This document shows, in pieces, positions 39,155 to 48,808 of a stretch of 64,000 nucleotides of DNA; the stretch's first letter is position 1; each line of letters opens with the position of its first letter. The position numbers and the translations under genes were made by a program. Origin of the DNA: Roseateles depolymerans (GTDB lineage Bacteria > Pseudomonadota > Gammaproteobacteria > Burkholderiales > Burkholderiaceae_C); NCBI RefSeq assembly GCF_003387155.1, contig NZ_QUMT01000001.1, forward strand, positions 1,615,858 through 1,679,857, written 5' to 3'. The notes below the pieces were generated by a model. It was not told where the DNA came from. It did no database searches and worked only from the letters and a program-made list of their open reading frames with translations.

Positions 39155-40464
39155 TTGGCGGCCACCTTCAGTGCGGTGGACAGGTCGGCGATCAGATCGT
39201 CCGGATCTTCCAGCCCGATCGACAGCCGCAGGGTGCCGGGGCCAATGCCGGAGGCGGCCAGCGCGGCGTCGTCCATGCGGAAGTGGGTGGTCGAGGCCGG
39301 ATGGATCACCAGCGACCGGGCATCCCCCACATTCGCCAGATGGGAGAACAGCCGCAGGGACTCGATGAACTTGCGGCCCTGATCCCGTCCGCCCTTCAGG
39401 TCGAAGCTGAAGACGGCGCCGCAGCCGCGCGGCAGCAAGCGCTGCGCCAGGGCATGGTCGGGATGATCCGGCAGGCCGGGGAAGCGGACCCGGTCCACCA
39501 TCGGATGACGGACCAGGAACTCCGCCACCTTCTGCGCATTGCTCACATGCCGCTGCATGCGCAGGGGCAGGGTCTCGATGCCTTGCAGGATCAGCCAGGC
39601 GGTGTGCGGGCTCATGCAGGCGCCGAAGTCGCGCAGTCCTTCGCGACGGGCGCGCAGCAGGAAGGCGCCCACCGAGCTCTCCTCGCTGAAGACCATCCCA
39701 TGGAAGCCGTCATAAGGCTCGCACAGCTCGGCGAATCGCCGTTCGGTGCCGCTGCCGGCGTGGGCCTGTTCCCAGTCGAAGCGGCCGCCGTCAACCAGCA
39801 GTCCGCCCACCACCGTGCCGTGTCCGCACAGGAACTTGGTGGCCGAGTGGTAGACCAGGTCGGCGCCCAGGGCCAGGGGCTGTTGCAGATAGGGCGTCAC
39901 GAACGTGGCATCCACCAGCAGCGGAAGGCCGGCGTCGTGGGCGATCTGGGCAACGGCGGGAATGTCCAGGACGTCCAGGCCGGGGTTGCCGAGGCTTTCT
40001 CCCAACAGCAGGCGCGTCTCGGGGCGAATGGCGTTGCGCCAGGCGTCCAGGTCGCCGGGGGCCACGAAGGTGGTCTGGATGCCAAACCGGCGCAGGGTGT
40101 AGTGCAGCAGGTTGTGGGAGCCGCCGTACAGCGCCGACGACGCCACGATGTGATGCCCTGCGCCGACCAGGGTGGCCACGGCCAGATGCAGCGCGGCCTG
40201 GCCACTGGCGGTTGCGATGGCGCCGGCGCCGCCGTCCAGGGCGGCGATGCGCTCCTCCAGCACGGCCGTGGTCGGATTCGACAGCCGGGAATACACATGT
40301 CCGCTGCGTTCCATGTTGAACAGGCCGGCGGCCTGCTCGGTGCTCTCGAACACGAACGAGGTCGTCAGATGCAGCGGGACGGCACGTGCGCCGGTGCTGG
40401 GGTCGGGGCTGGCGCCGGCATGCAGGGCCAGCGTGTCAAAACCGGGATCGGCAGGACCTGCCAT
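39151..40464 (-). CDS. O-acetyl-/O-succinylhomoserine sulfhydrylase family PLP enzyme
   Basis: 437 residues, Cys/Met metabolism PLP family. LALHAGASPDPSTGARAVPL, the PLP phosphate site in SGQAALHLAVATL and the Schiff-base lysine in VYHSATKFLCGHGTVVGG are present, as is the MetY-like SLRLFSHLANVGDARSLVIHP (in part). It most likely makes homocysteine from O-acetylhomoserine and sulfide. ATG at 40464 is set by homology; the open frame continues upstream without family similarity. It overlaps the downstream hydrolase by 4 bases. No SAM riboswitch is seen in its leader. Confidence 0.92.
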   Translation of the reverse strand: MAGPADPGFDTLALHAGASPDPSTGARAVPLHLTTSFVFESTEQAAGLFNMERSGHVYSRLSNPTTAVLEERIAALDGGAGAIATASGQAALHLAVATLVGAGHHIVASSALYGGSHNLLHYTLRRFGIQTTFVAPGDLDAWRNAIRPETRLLLGESLGNPGLDVLDIPAVAQIAHDAGLPLLVDATFVTPYLQQPLALGADLVYHSATKFLCGHGTVVGGLLVDGGRFDWEQAHAGSGTERRFAELCEPYDGFHGMVFSEESSVGAFLLRARREGLRDFGACMSPHTAWLILQGIETLPLRMQRHVSNAQKVAEFLVRHPMVDRVRFPGLPDHPDHALAQRLLPRGCGAVFSFDLKGGRDQGRKFIESLRLFSHLANVGDARSLVIHPASTTHFRMDDAALAASGIGPGTLRLSIGLEDPDDLIADLSTALKVAAK

Positions 40465-40657
40465 GAATGTCTCCTGTCTCTGCGGCCGTGGTCGGCCGTC
40501 GTGTCGGCGGGCGGGCGCGGGTGGCGGCCGTCCGCGAGGGGGTGTCGGGGGGCGCCCGACCGTATCGTGGGGCGCCGCCCACGGCCGCTGCTGATCTTGA
40601 CGACGGCCGCATGCAGGTGGTGCCTTCCAGCGGGCATTGTGTGCTATGTTGAGGGGC

Positions 40658-41119
40658 ATGAAAGTCTCCGACATCCTGCGCGTCAAGGGCAACACGCTCT
40701 TTACCGTCTCACCCGACCAGCCATTGGCGGACGCTGTGGCCACCATGGCCGAGCGCGACATCGGCTCGCTGGTGGTGATCGAATTCGACGATCTGGTGGG
40801 CATGCTCACCTTCCGCGAGGTCATCCAGGCCATCACCCGCAATGGGGGCAGCGTGGGCACGTCGCTGGTGCGAAGCGTCATGGATGACGCGCCGCTGACC
40901 TGCACCCCGGCCACCGAGATCGACGAAGTGCGTCGCATGATGCTGGGGCGCCATGCCCGCTACATGCCGGTGCTCAATGGCCGCCAGCTCATGGGCGTGA
41001 TTTCGTTCTACGACGTCGCCAAGACGGTGGTGGATTCGCAGGACTTCGAAAACCGCATGCTCAAGGCCTACATCCGGGACTGGCCGGCGGAAGAGGGGGG
41101 TCAGGCGCAGGCGTCCTGA
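40658..41119 (+). CDS. CBS-domain protein
   Basis: 153 residues made of two CBS motifs (about 8-60 and 75-130), with MKVSDILRVKGNTLFTVSPD and ARYMPVLNGRQLMGVISFYD. Such proteins bind adenosine nucleotides and regulate partners; none is indicated here. GAGGGG sits 5 bases before ATG 40658. It is followed by a clear terminator and then aroC. Confidence 0.92.
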   Translation: MKVSDILRVKGNTLFTVSPDQPLADAVATMAERDIGSLVVIEFDDLVGMLTFREVIQAITRNGGSVGTSLVRSVMDDAPLTCTPATEIDEVRRMMLGRHARYMPVLNGRQLMGVISFYDVAKTVVDSQDFENRMLKAYIRDWPAEEGGQAQAS

Positions 41120-41225
41120 ACCCCGTTGAACTTCGTTGAACCCGGGGGACTGGGCTTCGGAAGCGGGGCTGCGAAGTCAGGGCCGCGAAGACTGGGTTGC
41201 CGAATCACTGTCCCCGGTGCGCTCC

Positions 41226-41251
41226 AAACGGCCCTTTGATGGGCCGTTTTT
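41226..41251 (+). terminator. Intrinsic terminator after the CBS-domain gene
   Basis: Perfect 9-bp stem AAACGGCCC / GGGCCGTTT with loop TTTGAT, running into a T5 tract (41247-41251). Confidence 0.9.
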
Positions 41252-41340
41252 GCGTCTGAGGGAGCGGCGCTGGTCCTTGAGCGGGGGAGGGGGCTCGTAG
41301 AATCGACCCTTCCCCTTTTTCAGCCCTGGCAGGTTTTACG

Positions 41341-42450
41341 ATGTCCGGCAGCACCTTCGGCAGCTTGTTTCGCGTCACCAATTTCGGCGAAAGCCATGGC
41401 CCGGCGATTGGCTGCGTCATTGATGGCTGCCCGCCGGGGCTGGCGCTGTCGGTGGAGGACATCCAGCCGGAGCTGGACCGTCGCCGCCCGGGCACGTCCC
41501 GCCATGTGACCCAGCGGCAGGAGCCGGACCAGGTCGAGATCCTGTCGGGCGTCTATGAGGGGGTCACCACCGGCACCCCGATCTGCCTGCTGATCCGCAA
41601 CGTGGACCAGCGCAGCAAGGACTACGGCAACATCCTGGACACCTTCCGCCCGGGCCATGCCGACTACACCTACTGGCGCAAATACGGCCTGCGGGACCCG
41701 CGCGGCGGTGGCCGCTCCTCGGCCCGCCTGACGGCGCCGATGGTGGCGGCCGGCGCGGTGGCCCGCAAGTGGCTGGCGCAGTCGCTGGGGGTTTCGTTCC
41801 GGGGCTGCATGACGGCGCTGGGCGACATCGACATTGCTTTCGAGGGTTGGGAGCACGTCGGCCAGAACCCATTCTTTGCGGCCAACACCAGCCAGATTGA
41901 CGCGCTGGAGGCCTACATGGACCAGCTGCGCAAGGACGGTGACTCCGTCGGCGCCCGACTGATGGTGGAGGCCACCGGCATGCCGGCGGGCTTGGGCCAA
42001 CCGCTTTTCGACAAGCTGGATGCCGACATTGCGTACGCCATGATGGGCATCAACGCCGTCAAGGGCGTTGAGATCGGAGCCGGCTTCGAAAGCGTGCGCC
42101 AGCGCGGCAGCCAGCACGGCGACGAGCTGACGCCAGAGGGCTTTGCCAGCAACAACGCGGGGGGCGTGCTGGGCGGCATTTCCAGCGGCCAGGACCTGCG
42201 CGTGTCCATTGCCATCAAGCCGACCAGTTCGATCCGGACGCCCAAGGCATCGATCAACCGTGCGGGCGAGCCGACCACGGTCGAGACCTTCGGCCGGCAC
42301 GACCCGTGCGTGGGCATCCGTGCCACGCCGATTGCCGAGGCCATGCTGGCCTTGGTGGTCATGGACCATGTCCTGATGGACCGCGCCCAATGCGCGGAAG
42401 TTGAACTGCCGATTGCCGCGATCGCGGCGCAGCGCCCGCAGTCAGCCTGA
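41341..42450 (+). CDS. aroC: Chorismate synthase
   Basis: 369 residues. [19 protein letters not shown], the FMN-binding [11 protein letters not shown] segment and [14 protein letters not shown] with the C-terminal [18 protein letters not shown] (each in part) are diagnostic. It converts EPSP to chorismate, the last shared step of aromatic synthesis, using reduced FMN. It has its own transcript start region after the upstream terminator, with a TAGAAT-like -10 near 41297. Confidence 0.98.
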   Translation: MSGSTFGSLFRVTNFGESHGPAIGCVIDGCPPGLALSVEDIQPELDRRRPGTSRHVTQRQEPDQVEILSGVYEGVTTGTPICLLIRNVDQRSKDYGNILDTFRPGHADYTYWRKYGLRDPRGGGRSSARLTAPMVAAGAVARKWLAQSLGVSFRGCMTALGDIDIAFEGWEHVGQNPFFAANTSQIDALEAYMDQLRKDGDSVGARLMVEATGMPAGLGQPLFDKLDADIAYAMMGINAVKGVEIGAGFESVRQRGSQHGDELTPEGFASNNAGGVLGGISSGQDLRVSIAIKPTSSIRTPKASINRAGEPTTVETFGRHDPCVGIRATPIAEAMLALVVMDHVLMDRAQCAEVELPIAAIAAQRPQSA

Positions 42451-42454
42451 GCGA

Positions 42455-43039
42455 CTAGTTGTCCCAGGTCTTGCCATGCGGCGCCATCTCGGCTTTGTAG
42501 ATTGCCTCGATGGGGAACAGCATCTCTTCCCACTTGATGAGCGGAGTCAGGCTTTTGGCTTGATCAACATCGGGTCCAAACTGAATGAGGCTGCGAGAGA
42601 AATGCGGCTGGGATGACGGGGGATTTGTGCATTCCGCGTTCATCAGCATGCGGTCCCCCCTGAATACCGCCAGTCGGCCCAAACTTTTGCAGCTACCGCC
42701 GGCGCACTCCGTCATCAGGTACTGGAAGTCCCCTTTGTCGAACCAAACCATGCGAATCTGAGCGCGTGGGTTGGCTGGCAGCGTGAACGCCGAGAATGTC
42801 CTCGCATTCTCAAGGGTCGCCACGTATTCGAGTTCCGTCTTGCCAACCCTGCCGTATCGGTACGTTAGCGAAGCCGGCGCAGTGGTGTCCGCGGACTTGC
42901 AGAGGGACGCAGTCTTGGTGCCGGTAGTGCAGGAGTACGCAACTTCTTCCTGCGGTGTGCACATGGCCTGGCCGAAGCAGGCCGAAGAGAGCCCGACGAG
43001 GAGGGCTCCGATCCACGGCTGTTTACTTGAAAGCTGCAT
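42455..43039 (-). CDS. Small Cys-rich exported protein, possible immunity protein
   Basis: 194 residues from ATG 43039. A signal peptide (MQLSSKQPWIGALLVGLSSA, cleavage near FGQA) is followed by a mature domain with six cysteines, including MCTPQEEVAYSC, SLCKSAD and TECAGGSC, so it should reside in the periplasm with disulfides. I know this sequence style only from uncharacterised exported proteins. Its start overlaps the end of the upstream GH19-type hydrolase gene by 17 bases, indicating coupled expression. A periplasmic inhibitor of that hydrolase is the inference. An in-frame upstream extension to 43294 lies inside the hydrolase gene and is rejected. Confidence 0.8.
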   Translation of the reverse strand: MQLSSKQPWIGALLVGLSSACFGQAMCTPQEEVAYSCTTGTKTASLCKSADTTAPASLTYRYGRVGKTELEYVATLENARTFSAFTLPANPRAQIRMVWFDKGDFQYLMTECAGGSCKSLGRLAVFRGDRMLMNAECTNPPSSQPHFSRSLIQFGPDVDQAKSLTPLIKWEEMLFPIEAIYKAEMAPHGKTWDN

Positions 43040-44138
43040 ACGCGACTTTGAAGTGCTCCCTGCGGCGTGCATATGAATCCGTGTACTTGTTGACGATGGC
43101 GGTGATGCGGTCAACGTCTGCGCCAGTCGAGCCGAGATCGGCGAGACCAGCCAGCTCTTTCCAGACCCAGTAGCAAACCGCAGATCTGACGCTGTACGGA
43201 TACGTGGCCATCCATTCGGGATTCTTTTCAAAGTCCACATCACTTTTGCCAAACAGTGAGTTGTAGAAGTTGGTGATCGTTCGATAGTTGTCACGCCAGG
43301 TGACCTGAATCAATCCACGCCCACGGAACTTTGAGCCGTCACCTGTGCTTGGTGCGCCATTGCCATATCTCGAAGAGTAAGCCTTGTTGGCGATGGCTTC
43401 TTTGTCAGGCTTACGCAGGAACTTTCTGGAGTTTTTGGGATCACGCTCGTACCCATCGACATCGGCCTCGTCCGGGTGCTCTTTGTAATACCCGAATTTC
43501 GATTTGAGAACGGCCGGAGCGTAGGTCATGTCTTCCACCTGGGCGTCCATGCCCGGGCCGGATTCCTCACGCACTTGCGCAAAGAAATGGGCCCGCCTCA
43601 AAGGGGTGTCCAGACGGAACTTGACCAAGTTGACGTTGAGCTCATCCGCAACGCCTTGCAGGAAAGCTGGCGTCGCGTCGCTGAAGACGGCCTTGAGTTG
43701 GAAAGCGGTGATAAGGCCCGCACTCGCACCGTTTAGCCCCAGCAAGCCCGCGGGCCCGTAGTCAAGTCCCGGTTGGGTGCCGTAGAGCCAGCCGGCGCTG
43801 CTCGATAACGATTGAACTCCTGAAGCCGGTCCGTATCCACCCAAACCGAGTGGTCCAGGGACTGTTTGATCTGCGCTTTGGAGGTAACCGTGCCCAGGGC
43901 CATTGAACCCGGGAGATGCAGTTAAGGGATTCGGATCCGAATGGATGTCGAGCCCCAATATGCCGATGCTTCTTAGTCCAGCCATTCTTGAGCCAAGGAT
44001 AAGTGTGCGAGCAAGTCTACCGGCGGGCGTGAGTGTTGGAATGTGACTTTCGCCATCCCGGTCACATGAAGACTCTTCACTGGGAACATTGGTGCCCGCG
44101 CGCACCAGAACTTCGTCGTTCACAACAAGGATCGACAA
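43023..44138 (-). CDS. GH19-type chitinase/lysozyme-like hydrolase, possible secreted effector
   Basis: Up to 371 residues. The C-terminal domain (about 145-371) is of the GH19/lysozyme type: FFAQVREESGPGM holds the candidate catalytic Glu191/Glu192, and GRGLIQVTWRDNYR matches the family's RGRGLIQ-T-R-NY motif. The N-terminal 140 residues are Gly/Leu/Pro-rich and unrecognised, with no signal peptide. The start is uncertain: TTG at 44138 or ATG at 43985. Lacking a signal peptide yet acting on a cell-wall-type polymer, and coupled to a small periplasmic protein, it resembles an antibacterial effector. No vgrG, PAAR, hcp or phage lysis gene is nearby. Confidence 0.82.
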   Translation of the reverse strand: MSILVVNDEVLVRAGTNVPSEESSCDRDGESHIPTLTPAGRLARTLILGSRMAGLRSIGILGLDIHSDPNPLTASPGFNGPGHGYLQSADQTVPGPLGLGGYGPASGVQSLSSSAGWLYGTQPGLDYGPAGLLGLNGASAGLITAFQLKAVFSDATPAFLQGVADELNVNLVKFRLDTPLRRAHFFAQVREESGPGMDAQVEDMTYAPAVLKSKFGYYKEHPDEADVDGYERDPKNSRKFLRKPDKEAIANKAYSSRYGNGAPSTGDGSKFRGRGLIQVTWRDNYRTITNFYNSLFGKSDVDFEKNPEWMATYPYSVRSAVCYWVWKELAGLADLGSTGADVDRITAIVNKYTDSYARRREHFKVAYAAFK

Positions 44139-44302
44139 TCCGCAACCTTCAGCAGTTCATGCTCTGCAAACTGCAATTCGTCGCAGTTCACCCCCTGCGC
44201 TGAGGCCCCCTTCCTACACTCCGCCGCATTCGAGCTTCGTTGTGGTGTCGCGGGTGGTTCCGGGATGCCCAGCCAAGCGGTTCAAGAGACTTGGGGGAGA
44301 AC

Positions 44303-45454
44303 ATGCGCAAGAAGGTATGGCTGGGCGGACTGGCCTTGGTGATTTTGGCGGGCGGCGCTGCGGTCTTTGCCGTCAGCCGCCAGGCTGAACCCGCGCCCAA
44401 GAAGGAAGCGGCCAAGCCCCCGCTCGAATTCCAGGCCAGCGAGGTGGTGCGCCCCATGCCGGCCAGCATGCCGGGGGTGATTGAATTTTCGGGCCCGCTG
44501 GTGGCGCCGAACACCGTGGTCGTCCGGGCCAAGGCCAATGGCAGCCTGGTCAACCTCTCGGTGGGCGAGGGCAGCCGCGTCAAGGCGGGACAAAGCCTGG
44601 GCCAACTGGACCTGGAAGAGCTTCGCCACAAAGTGGCAGAACGCACGGCCGGCGTCGAATCCGCCCGTGCCCAGTATGAACAGTACGAGCGCCAATACAA
44701 AGCCAACCAAGGCCTGGCCACCCAGAACTTCATTGCGCCCACCGCCCTGGATAACTCCCGCTCCGCGCTGGAAACCGCCCGCGCCCAGATGCTCTCGGCG
44801 CAGGCCCAGTTGGCCACCAGCCAGGTGCTCCTGACCCAGGCGGCGCTGCTCTCACCCATCGACGGCATCGTGTCCAAGCGCCACGTGGTCCCCGGCGAAA
44901 AGGTCGCTGCGGAACAGCAGGTCCTGACCATCGTCGACCTCTCCCGCCTGGAACTCGCCGGCCTCGTCGGCACCCACGAAGTCAGCCGCCTCAAGCCCGG
45001 CATGAGCGTCAACCTTCAGGTCGAAGGCGTCGACAAGCCGGTCGAGGCCCGCATCGCCCGCATCGCCCCGGCGGCGGAACCCGGCACCCGTTCCATCGGC
45101 GTCACCCTCACCCTGGACAACCCGGGTGAGCGCTTCCGAGCAGGCCAATACGCCGTCGCCCGCGTCGAAATGCCGGACGACAAGCAGCGCATGACCGTCC
45201 CGCTGACGGCTCTGGGCAGCGTGTCCGGCCAGGAGCATGTGTGGGTCATCGACAAGGGCAACCTCGTCCGCCGCATCGTCACCACCGGCCGCCGCGACCC
45301 GCGGGAAGGCCGGGTGGAAGTCGTCGCCGGCCTGGCCTCCGACGCCCAGGTCCTTGGCGCCCGCTTCGACAACCTGAAGGAAGGCCAGGCCGCCACCATC
45401 CTGCCGCCCAAGGCCAGCGTCGCCAGCGCATCGGCCAGCGCCAATACTCAGTAA
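44303..45454 (+). CDS. RND efflux periplasmic adaptor
   Basis: 383 residues. One N-terminal membrane anchor (KKVWLGGLALVILAGGAAVF) without a lipobox, then a lipoyl domain (VRAKANGSLVNLSVGEGSRV), a coiled-coil hairpin (about 115-185) and beta-barrel domains. ATG at 44303 follows GGGGGAGAAC. It pairs with the RND pump 12 bases downstream. No outer-membrane factor gene is adjacent. Confidence 0.93.
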   Translation: MRKKVWLGGLALVILAGGAAVFAVSRQAEPAPKKEAAKPPLEFQASEVVRPMPASMPGVIEFSGPLVAPNTVVVRAKANGSLVNLSVGEGSRVKAGQSLGQLDLEELRHKVAERTAGVESARAQYEQYERQYKANQGLATQNFIAPTALDNSRSALETARAQMLSAQAQLATSQVLLTQAALLSPIDGIVSKRHVVPGEKVAAEQQVLTIVDLSRLELAGLVGTHEVSRLKPGMSVNLQVEGVDKPVEARIARIAPAAEPGTRSIGVTLTLDNPGERFRAGQYAVARVEMPDDKQRMTVPLTALGSVSGQEHVWVIDKGNLVRRIVTTGRRDPREGRVEVVAGLASDAQVLGARFDNLKEGQAATILPPKASVASASASANTQ

Positions 45455-45466
45455 GAGGGATTCCCC

Positions 45467-48400
45467 ATGTGGATGACCCGTATCTCGATCCAGAACCCGG
45501 TCTTCGCCACCATGGTCATGGTGGCCCTGTGTGTGCTGGGGCTGTTCTCCTACTCCAAGCTGGGCGTCGAACAGATGCCCGACATCTCGCTGCCCGGCGC
45601 CTGGATCGACGTGCGCTACCCCGGCGCCTCGCCGGAAGCCGTCGAGCGTGAGATTGCCAAGCCGCTGGAAGAAGCGCTCAACACCGTCGCCGGGGTGGAC
45701 CGCATCCAGTCCCGCAGCTTCGAAGGCCGGGTGCAGGCCAGCGTCGAGTTCAGCCTCAACGTCGACATGAACCGCGCCATGCAGGAAGTGCGCGACCAGG
45801 TCGCGCTGGCCCAGGCCAGCTTCCCGAAGGACGCCAAGCCGCCGACCGTCTCCCGCTTCCAGGGTGATAACGCGCAGCCCGTCGTCGTGGCCGCGCTGCT
45901 CAGCAAGACCCGCACCCCGCGGGAGCTGTCGATGATGGCGGACCTGGTCGTCTCCAAGCGGCTGTCCCGCGTCGAAGGCGTGGCCCGCGTGGATGTGGGC
46001 GGCCTGGCCCTGCGGGAAGTGCGCATCGACCTGGACCCGCAGCGCCTGCGCGCCTACAGCGTCACTCCGGCCCAGATCGCCACGGCGCTGAACCAGGCCA
46101 ATACCGATTCCCCGGTCGGCCTGCTGTCCAATGCCGCCACCGACACCATGCTGCGCGTCGAAGGCAAGGTCAAGGACCCCAAGGAGTTCGTCAACGTGGT
46201 GGTGGCCCGCCGCGGCGACCTGAACCTCACCCTGGGCGACCTGGGCACGCTGGTCGAGCGGGAACGCGAAAAAGACTCCATCGCCCGCATCAACGGCCAG
46301 CCGGCGGTCAACTTCAACATCTTCAAGCAGCAGGACGCCAACATCGTCGCCACCGGCGAAGCCATCCAGTCCGCCCTGGCGGAGCTGCGCAAGACGCTGC
46401 CCAAGGACATGGAGCTGCGCCTGATCTACGCCAACAGCGACTTCGTGAAGAACTCGCTCAAGGGCCTGCGGCATACGCTGGTGGAAGGCGCGCTGCTGAC
46501 CGTGGCCATCGTCTTCCTGTTCCTGCACAGCTGGCGGTCCACCGTCATCACCGGCCTCACACTGCCGATCTCGGTCATCTCCAGCTTCATCGCGGTCTAT
46601 GCCTTCGGCTTCACGCTGAACTTCATGACCATGATGGCGCTGAGCCTGTGCATCGGGCTGCTGATCGACGATGCCATCGTGGTGCGGGAGAACATCGTGC
46701 GGCATGTCGGCATGGGCAAGGACCATCGCCGCGCCGCCGAGGACGGCACCAACGAGATCGGCCTGGCGGTGATGGCCACCACCTTCGCCATCTGCGCAGT
46801 GTTCGTGCCGGTCGCCTTCATGGGCGGCGTCATCGGCAAGTTCTTCTACCCGTTCGGCATCACCGTCGCGGTGGCGGTGCTGGTGTCGCTGTTCGTCAGC
46901 TTCACGCTGGACCCGATGATGTCCTCGGTGTGGCACGACCCGCCCTCCACGCGCCTGAAGCGCGTGCCGGTGGTGGGGCATCTCATCCGCGCCACCGACG
47001 CCGGCATGGACGTGCTGCACCGCTGGTATGAGGTCAGCATCCGTTGGATTTTCTCGGGCCGCCGCTACCGGATGTTCGTGCCCCCGATGCCCGCTTATGG
47101 CCGTCCGTTCGACGCGTTTGGGGAGCGCCAGCGCCAACTGCCGCGTCGGCTGCGGTTTGCGACCATCACGCCGCGCGGCCTGGTGACGATGGGCGGTGTG
47201 GCCAGCTTCGTCGGCGCGCTGATGCTGGTGCCGCTGGTCGGCGGTGAATTCGTGCCGCAGACCGACCAGGGCTTTACCCAGATCAGTCTGCGCATGCCGG
47301 TGGCCACCAGCCTGGACCGCGGCGACAACAAGGTGCGGCAGGTGGAAGAAATCCTGGCCCGCATGCCGGAGGTCAAGACCGTCTCGACGGTGGTCGGCGC
47401 CAGCGGGGAGGGCATGTCCACTGGCCGCAACCAGGCCATGCTCAACATCGCGCTGGTGGACCGCCGCGAGCGCAGCCGCAGCCAAAGCGAAGTGGAAAAC
47501 GCCATCCGCGAGCAAATCTCCCGCATTCCGGGTGTGGAGCTCAGCGTTGGTTTCAACCGGCCGGTGTGGATCACCATCCTGGGCACCGACCCGCAGGTCT
47601 TGACCCAGGTGGCCAAGGACTTCGCCGAGAAGGTCAAGAAGATCAAGGGCGCGGTGGATGTGGACACCACGGTCAAGCCGGGCGTGCCGACCTTTGCCGT
47701 GCGTCTGAAGGACTCCGCCGTGCGTGAGCTGGGCCTGAATGCGCCGATGGTGGCGTCTTCCCTGCATGCGTACGTGAATGGCGAGGTCGCGACCTACTGG
47801 ACGACGCCGGACGGCAATCAGGTGGAGGTGCTGCTGCGCCTGCCCAAGGACCAGCGCCAGAACCTGGAGCAGATGCGCCGACTGCCGGTCGCCTTTGCGA
47901 AGGACGGCTCGCCCGTGTCGCTGGAGCAAGTGGCCACGCTGGAGGAAGTGTTCAATCCGGAAGTGATCCGTCGCCAGAACCTGCAGCGCCGTGAAGCGGT
48001 GTATGCCGGGGTGCAGGGACGCCCGTCGGGCGATGTGAATGCCGATGTGCAAAAGCTGATCAAGGAAACGGAACTGCCCCCCGGAATCAGCTTCATGGTG
48101 GACGGCGACGGCAAACAGCAGGCGGACTTCATGATCGGCCTGGTGATGGCCATGGGCCTGGCGCTGATCTTCATCTACATCGTGCTGGCCAGCCAGTTCG
48201 CGAGCTTCCTGCAGCCGATTGCGATCATGGCCTCCCTGCCGCTGTCGCTGATCGGGGTGATGCTGGCCCTGCTGTTCTGGAAGACGACGCTGAACGTGTT
48301 CTCGATGATCGGGCTGGTGATGCTGATGGGCCTGGTGACCAAGAACGCGATCTTGCTGGTGGACTTTGCCAACCATGCCCGCAAGGAGGGGATGTCGATT

Positions 48401-48751
48401 CCGGAGGCGCTGCTGCAGGCGGGGCTGGTGCGGATGCGGCCCATCATCATGACGACCGCCGCCATGGTGTTCGGCATGCTGCCGATGGCGATCGCGCTGA
48501 ACGACGGCGGTGAGATCCAGGCGCCGATGGGCCGGGCGATCATCGGCGGGGTGATCACCTCCACGCTGCTGACGCTGGTGGTGGTGCCGGTGATCTACTC
48601 CTACCTGGTGCGCGGGGCCAAGAGCTTCCGGGCCGCAGAGGCTCAGGGGCAGGGCGGCGCGGACAGCGGGCGTTCAGGTGTTGCCGCCGCAGGGGACCAA
48701 CGTGTGAGCCACCTCGGTGGCATCACGCCGACGCCGGGGATCGCGGACTGA
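45467..48751 (+). CDS. RND efflux permease
   Basis: 1094 residues, 12 membrane helices and two periplasmic loops. The TM4 motif GLLIDDAIVVRENIVRHVGM, LPISVISSFIAVYAFGF, and the later LPLSLIGVMLALLFWKTTLN and GLVTKNAILLVDFANHARK are present. It groups by motif with HAE-1 type exporters and is distinct in sequence from the pump at 27865. It has a 50-residue soluble C-terminal tail. A strong terminator follows. Confidence 0.95.
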   Translation: MWMTRISIQNPVFATMVMVALCVLGLFSYSKLGVEQMPDISLPGAWIDVRYPGASPEAVEREIAKPLEEALNTVAGVDRIQSRSFEGRVQASVEFSLNVDMNRAMQEVRDQVALAQASFPKDAKPPTVSRFQGDNAQPVVVAALLSKTRTPRELSMMADLVVSKRLSRVEGVARVDVGGLALREVRIDLDPQRLRAYSVTPAQIATALNQANTDSPVGLLSNAATDTMLRVEGKVKDPKEFVNVVVARRGDLNLTLGDLGTLVEREREKDSIARINGQPAVNFNIFKQQDANIVATGEAIQSALAELRKTLPKDMELRLIYANSDFVKNSLKGLRHTLVEGALLTVAIVFLFLHSWRSTVITGLTLPISVISSFIAVYAFGFTLNFMTMMALSLCIGLLIDDAIVVRENIVRHVGMGKDHRRAAEDGTNEIGLAVMATTFAICAVFVPVAFMGGVIGKFFYPFGITVAVAVLVSLFVSFTLDPMMSSVWHDPPSTRLKRVPVVGHLIRATDAGMDVLHRWYEVSIRWIFSGRRYRMFVPPMPAYGRPFDAFGERQRQLPRRLRFATITPRGLVTMGGVASFVGALMLVPLVGGEFVPQTDQGFTQISLRMPVATSLDRGDNKVRQVEEILARMPEVKTVSTVVGASGEGMSTGRNQAMLNIALVDRRERSRSQSEVENAIREQISRIPGVELSVGFNRPVWITILGTDPQVLTQVAKDFAEKVKKIKGAVDVDTTVKPGVPTFAVRLKDSAVRELGLNAPMVASSLHAYVNGEVATYWTTPDGNQVEVLLRLPKDQRQNLEQMRRLPVAFAKDGSPVSLEQVATLEEVFNPEVIRRQNLQRREAVYAGVQGRPSGDVNADVQKLIKETELPPGISFMVDGDGKQQADFMIGLVMAMGLALIFIYIVLASQFASFLQPIAIMASLPLSLIGVMLALLFWKTTLNVFSMIGLVMLMGLVTKNAILLVDFANHARKEGMSIPEALLQAGLVRMRPIIMTTAAMVFGMLPMAIALNDGGEIQAPMGRAIIGGVITSTLLTLVVVPVIYSYLVRGAKSFRAAEAQGQGGADSGRSGVAAAGDQRVSHLGGITPTPGIAD

Positions 48752-48778
48752 CATCGCCAGCGAGGCTGGACCATGAAG

Positions 48779-48804
48779 AAGCGGGGCTGAGCCCCGCTTT
48801 TTTT
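48779..48804 (+). terminator. Intrinsic terminator of the second RND operon
   Basis: Perfect stem AAGCGGGGC-TGA-GCCCCGCTT followed by five further T (48800-48804). Confidence 0.93.
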
Positions 48805-48808
48805 CGTT

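Noticed and set aside
40465-40657. SAM-type riboswitch upstream of the MetY-like gene
   Set aside because: The GC-rich leader shows none of the conserved SAM-I, SAM-II or SAH core elements that I could identify.
42455-44138. Firm assignment of the hydrolase/exported-protein pair to a type VI secretion system
   Set aside because: No VgrG, PAAR, Hcp, Tap or other secretion gene is in the window, so the delivery route is unknown.
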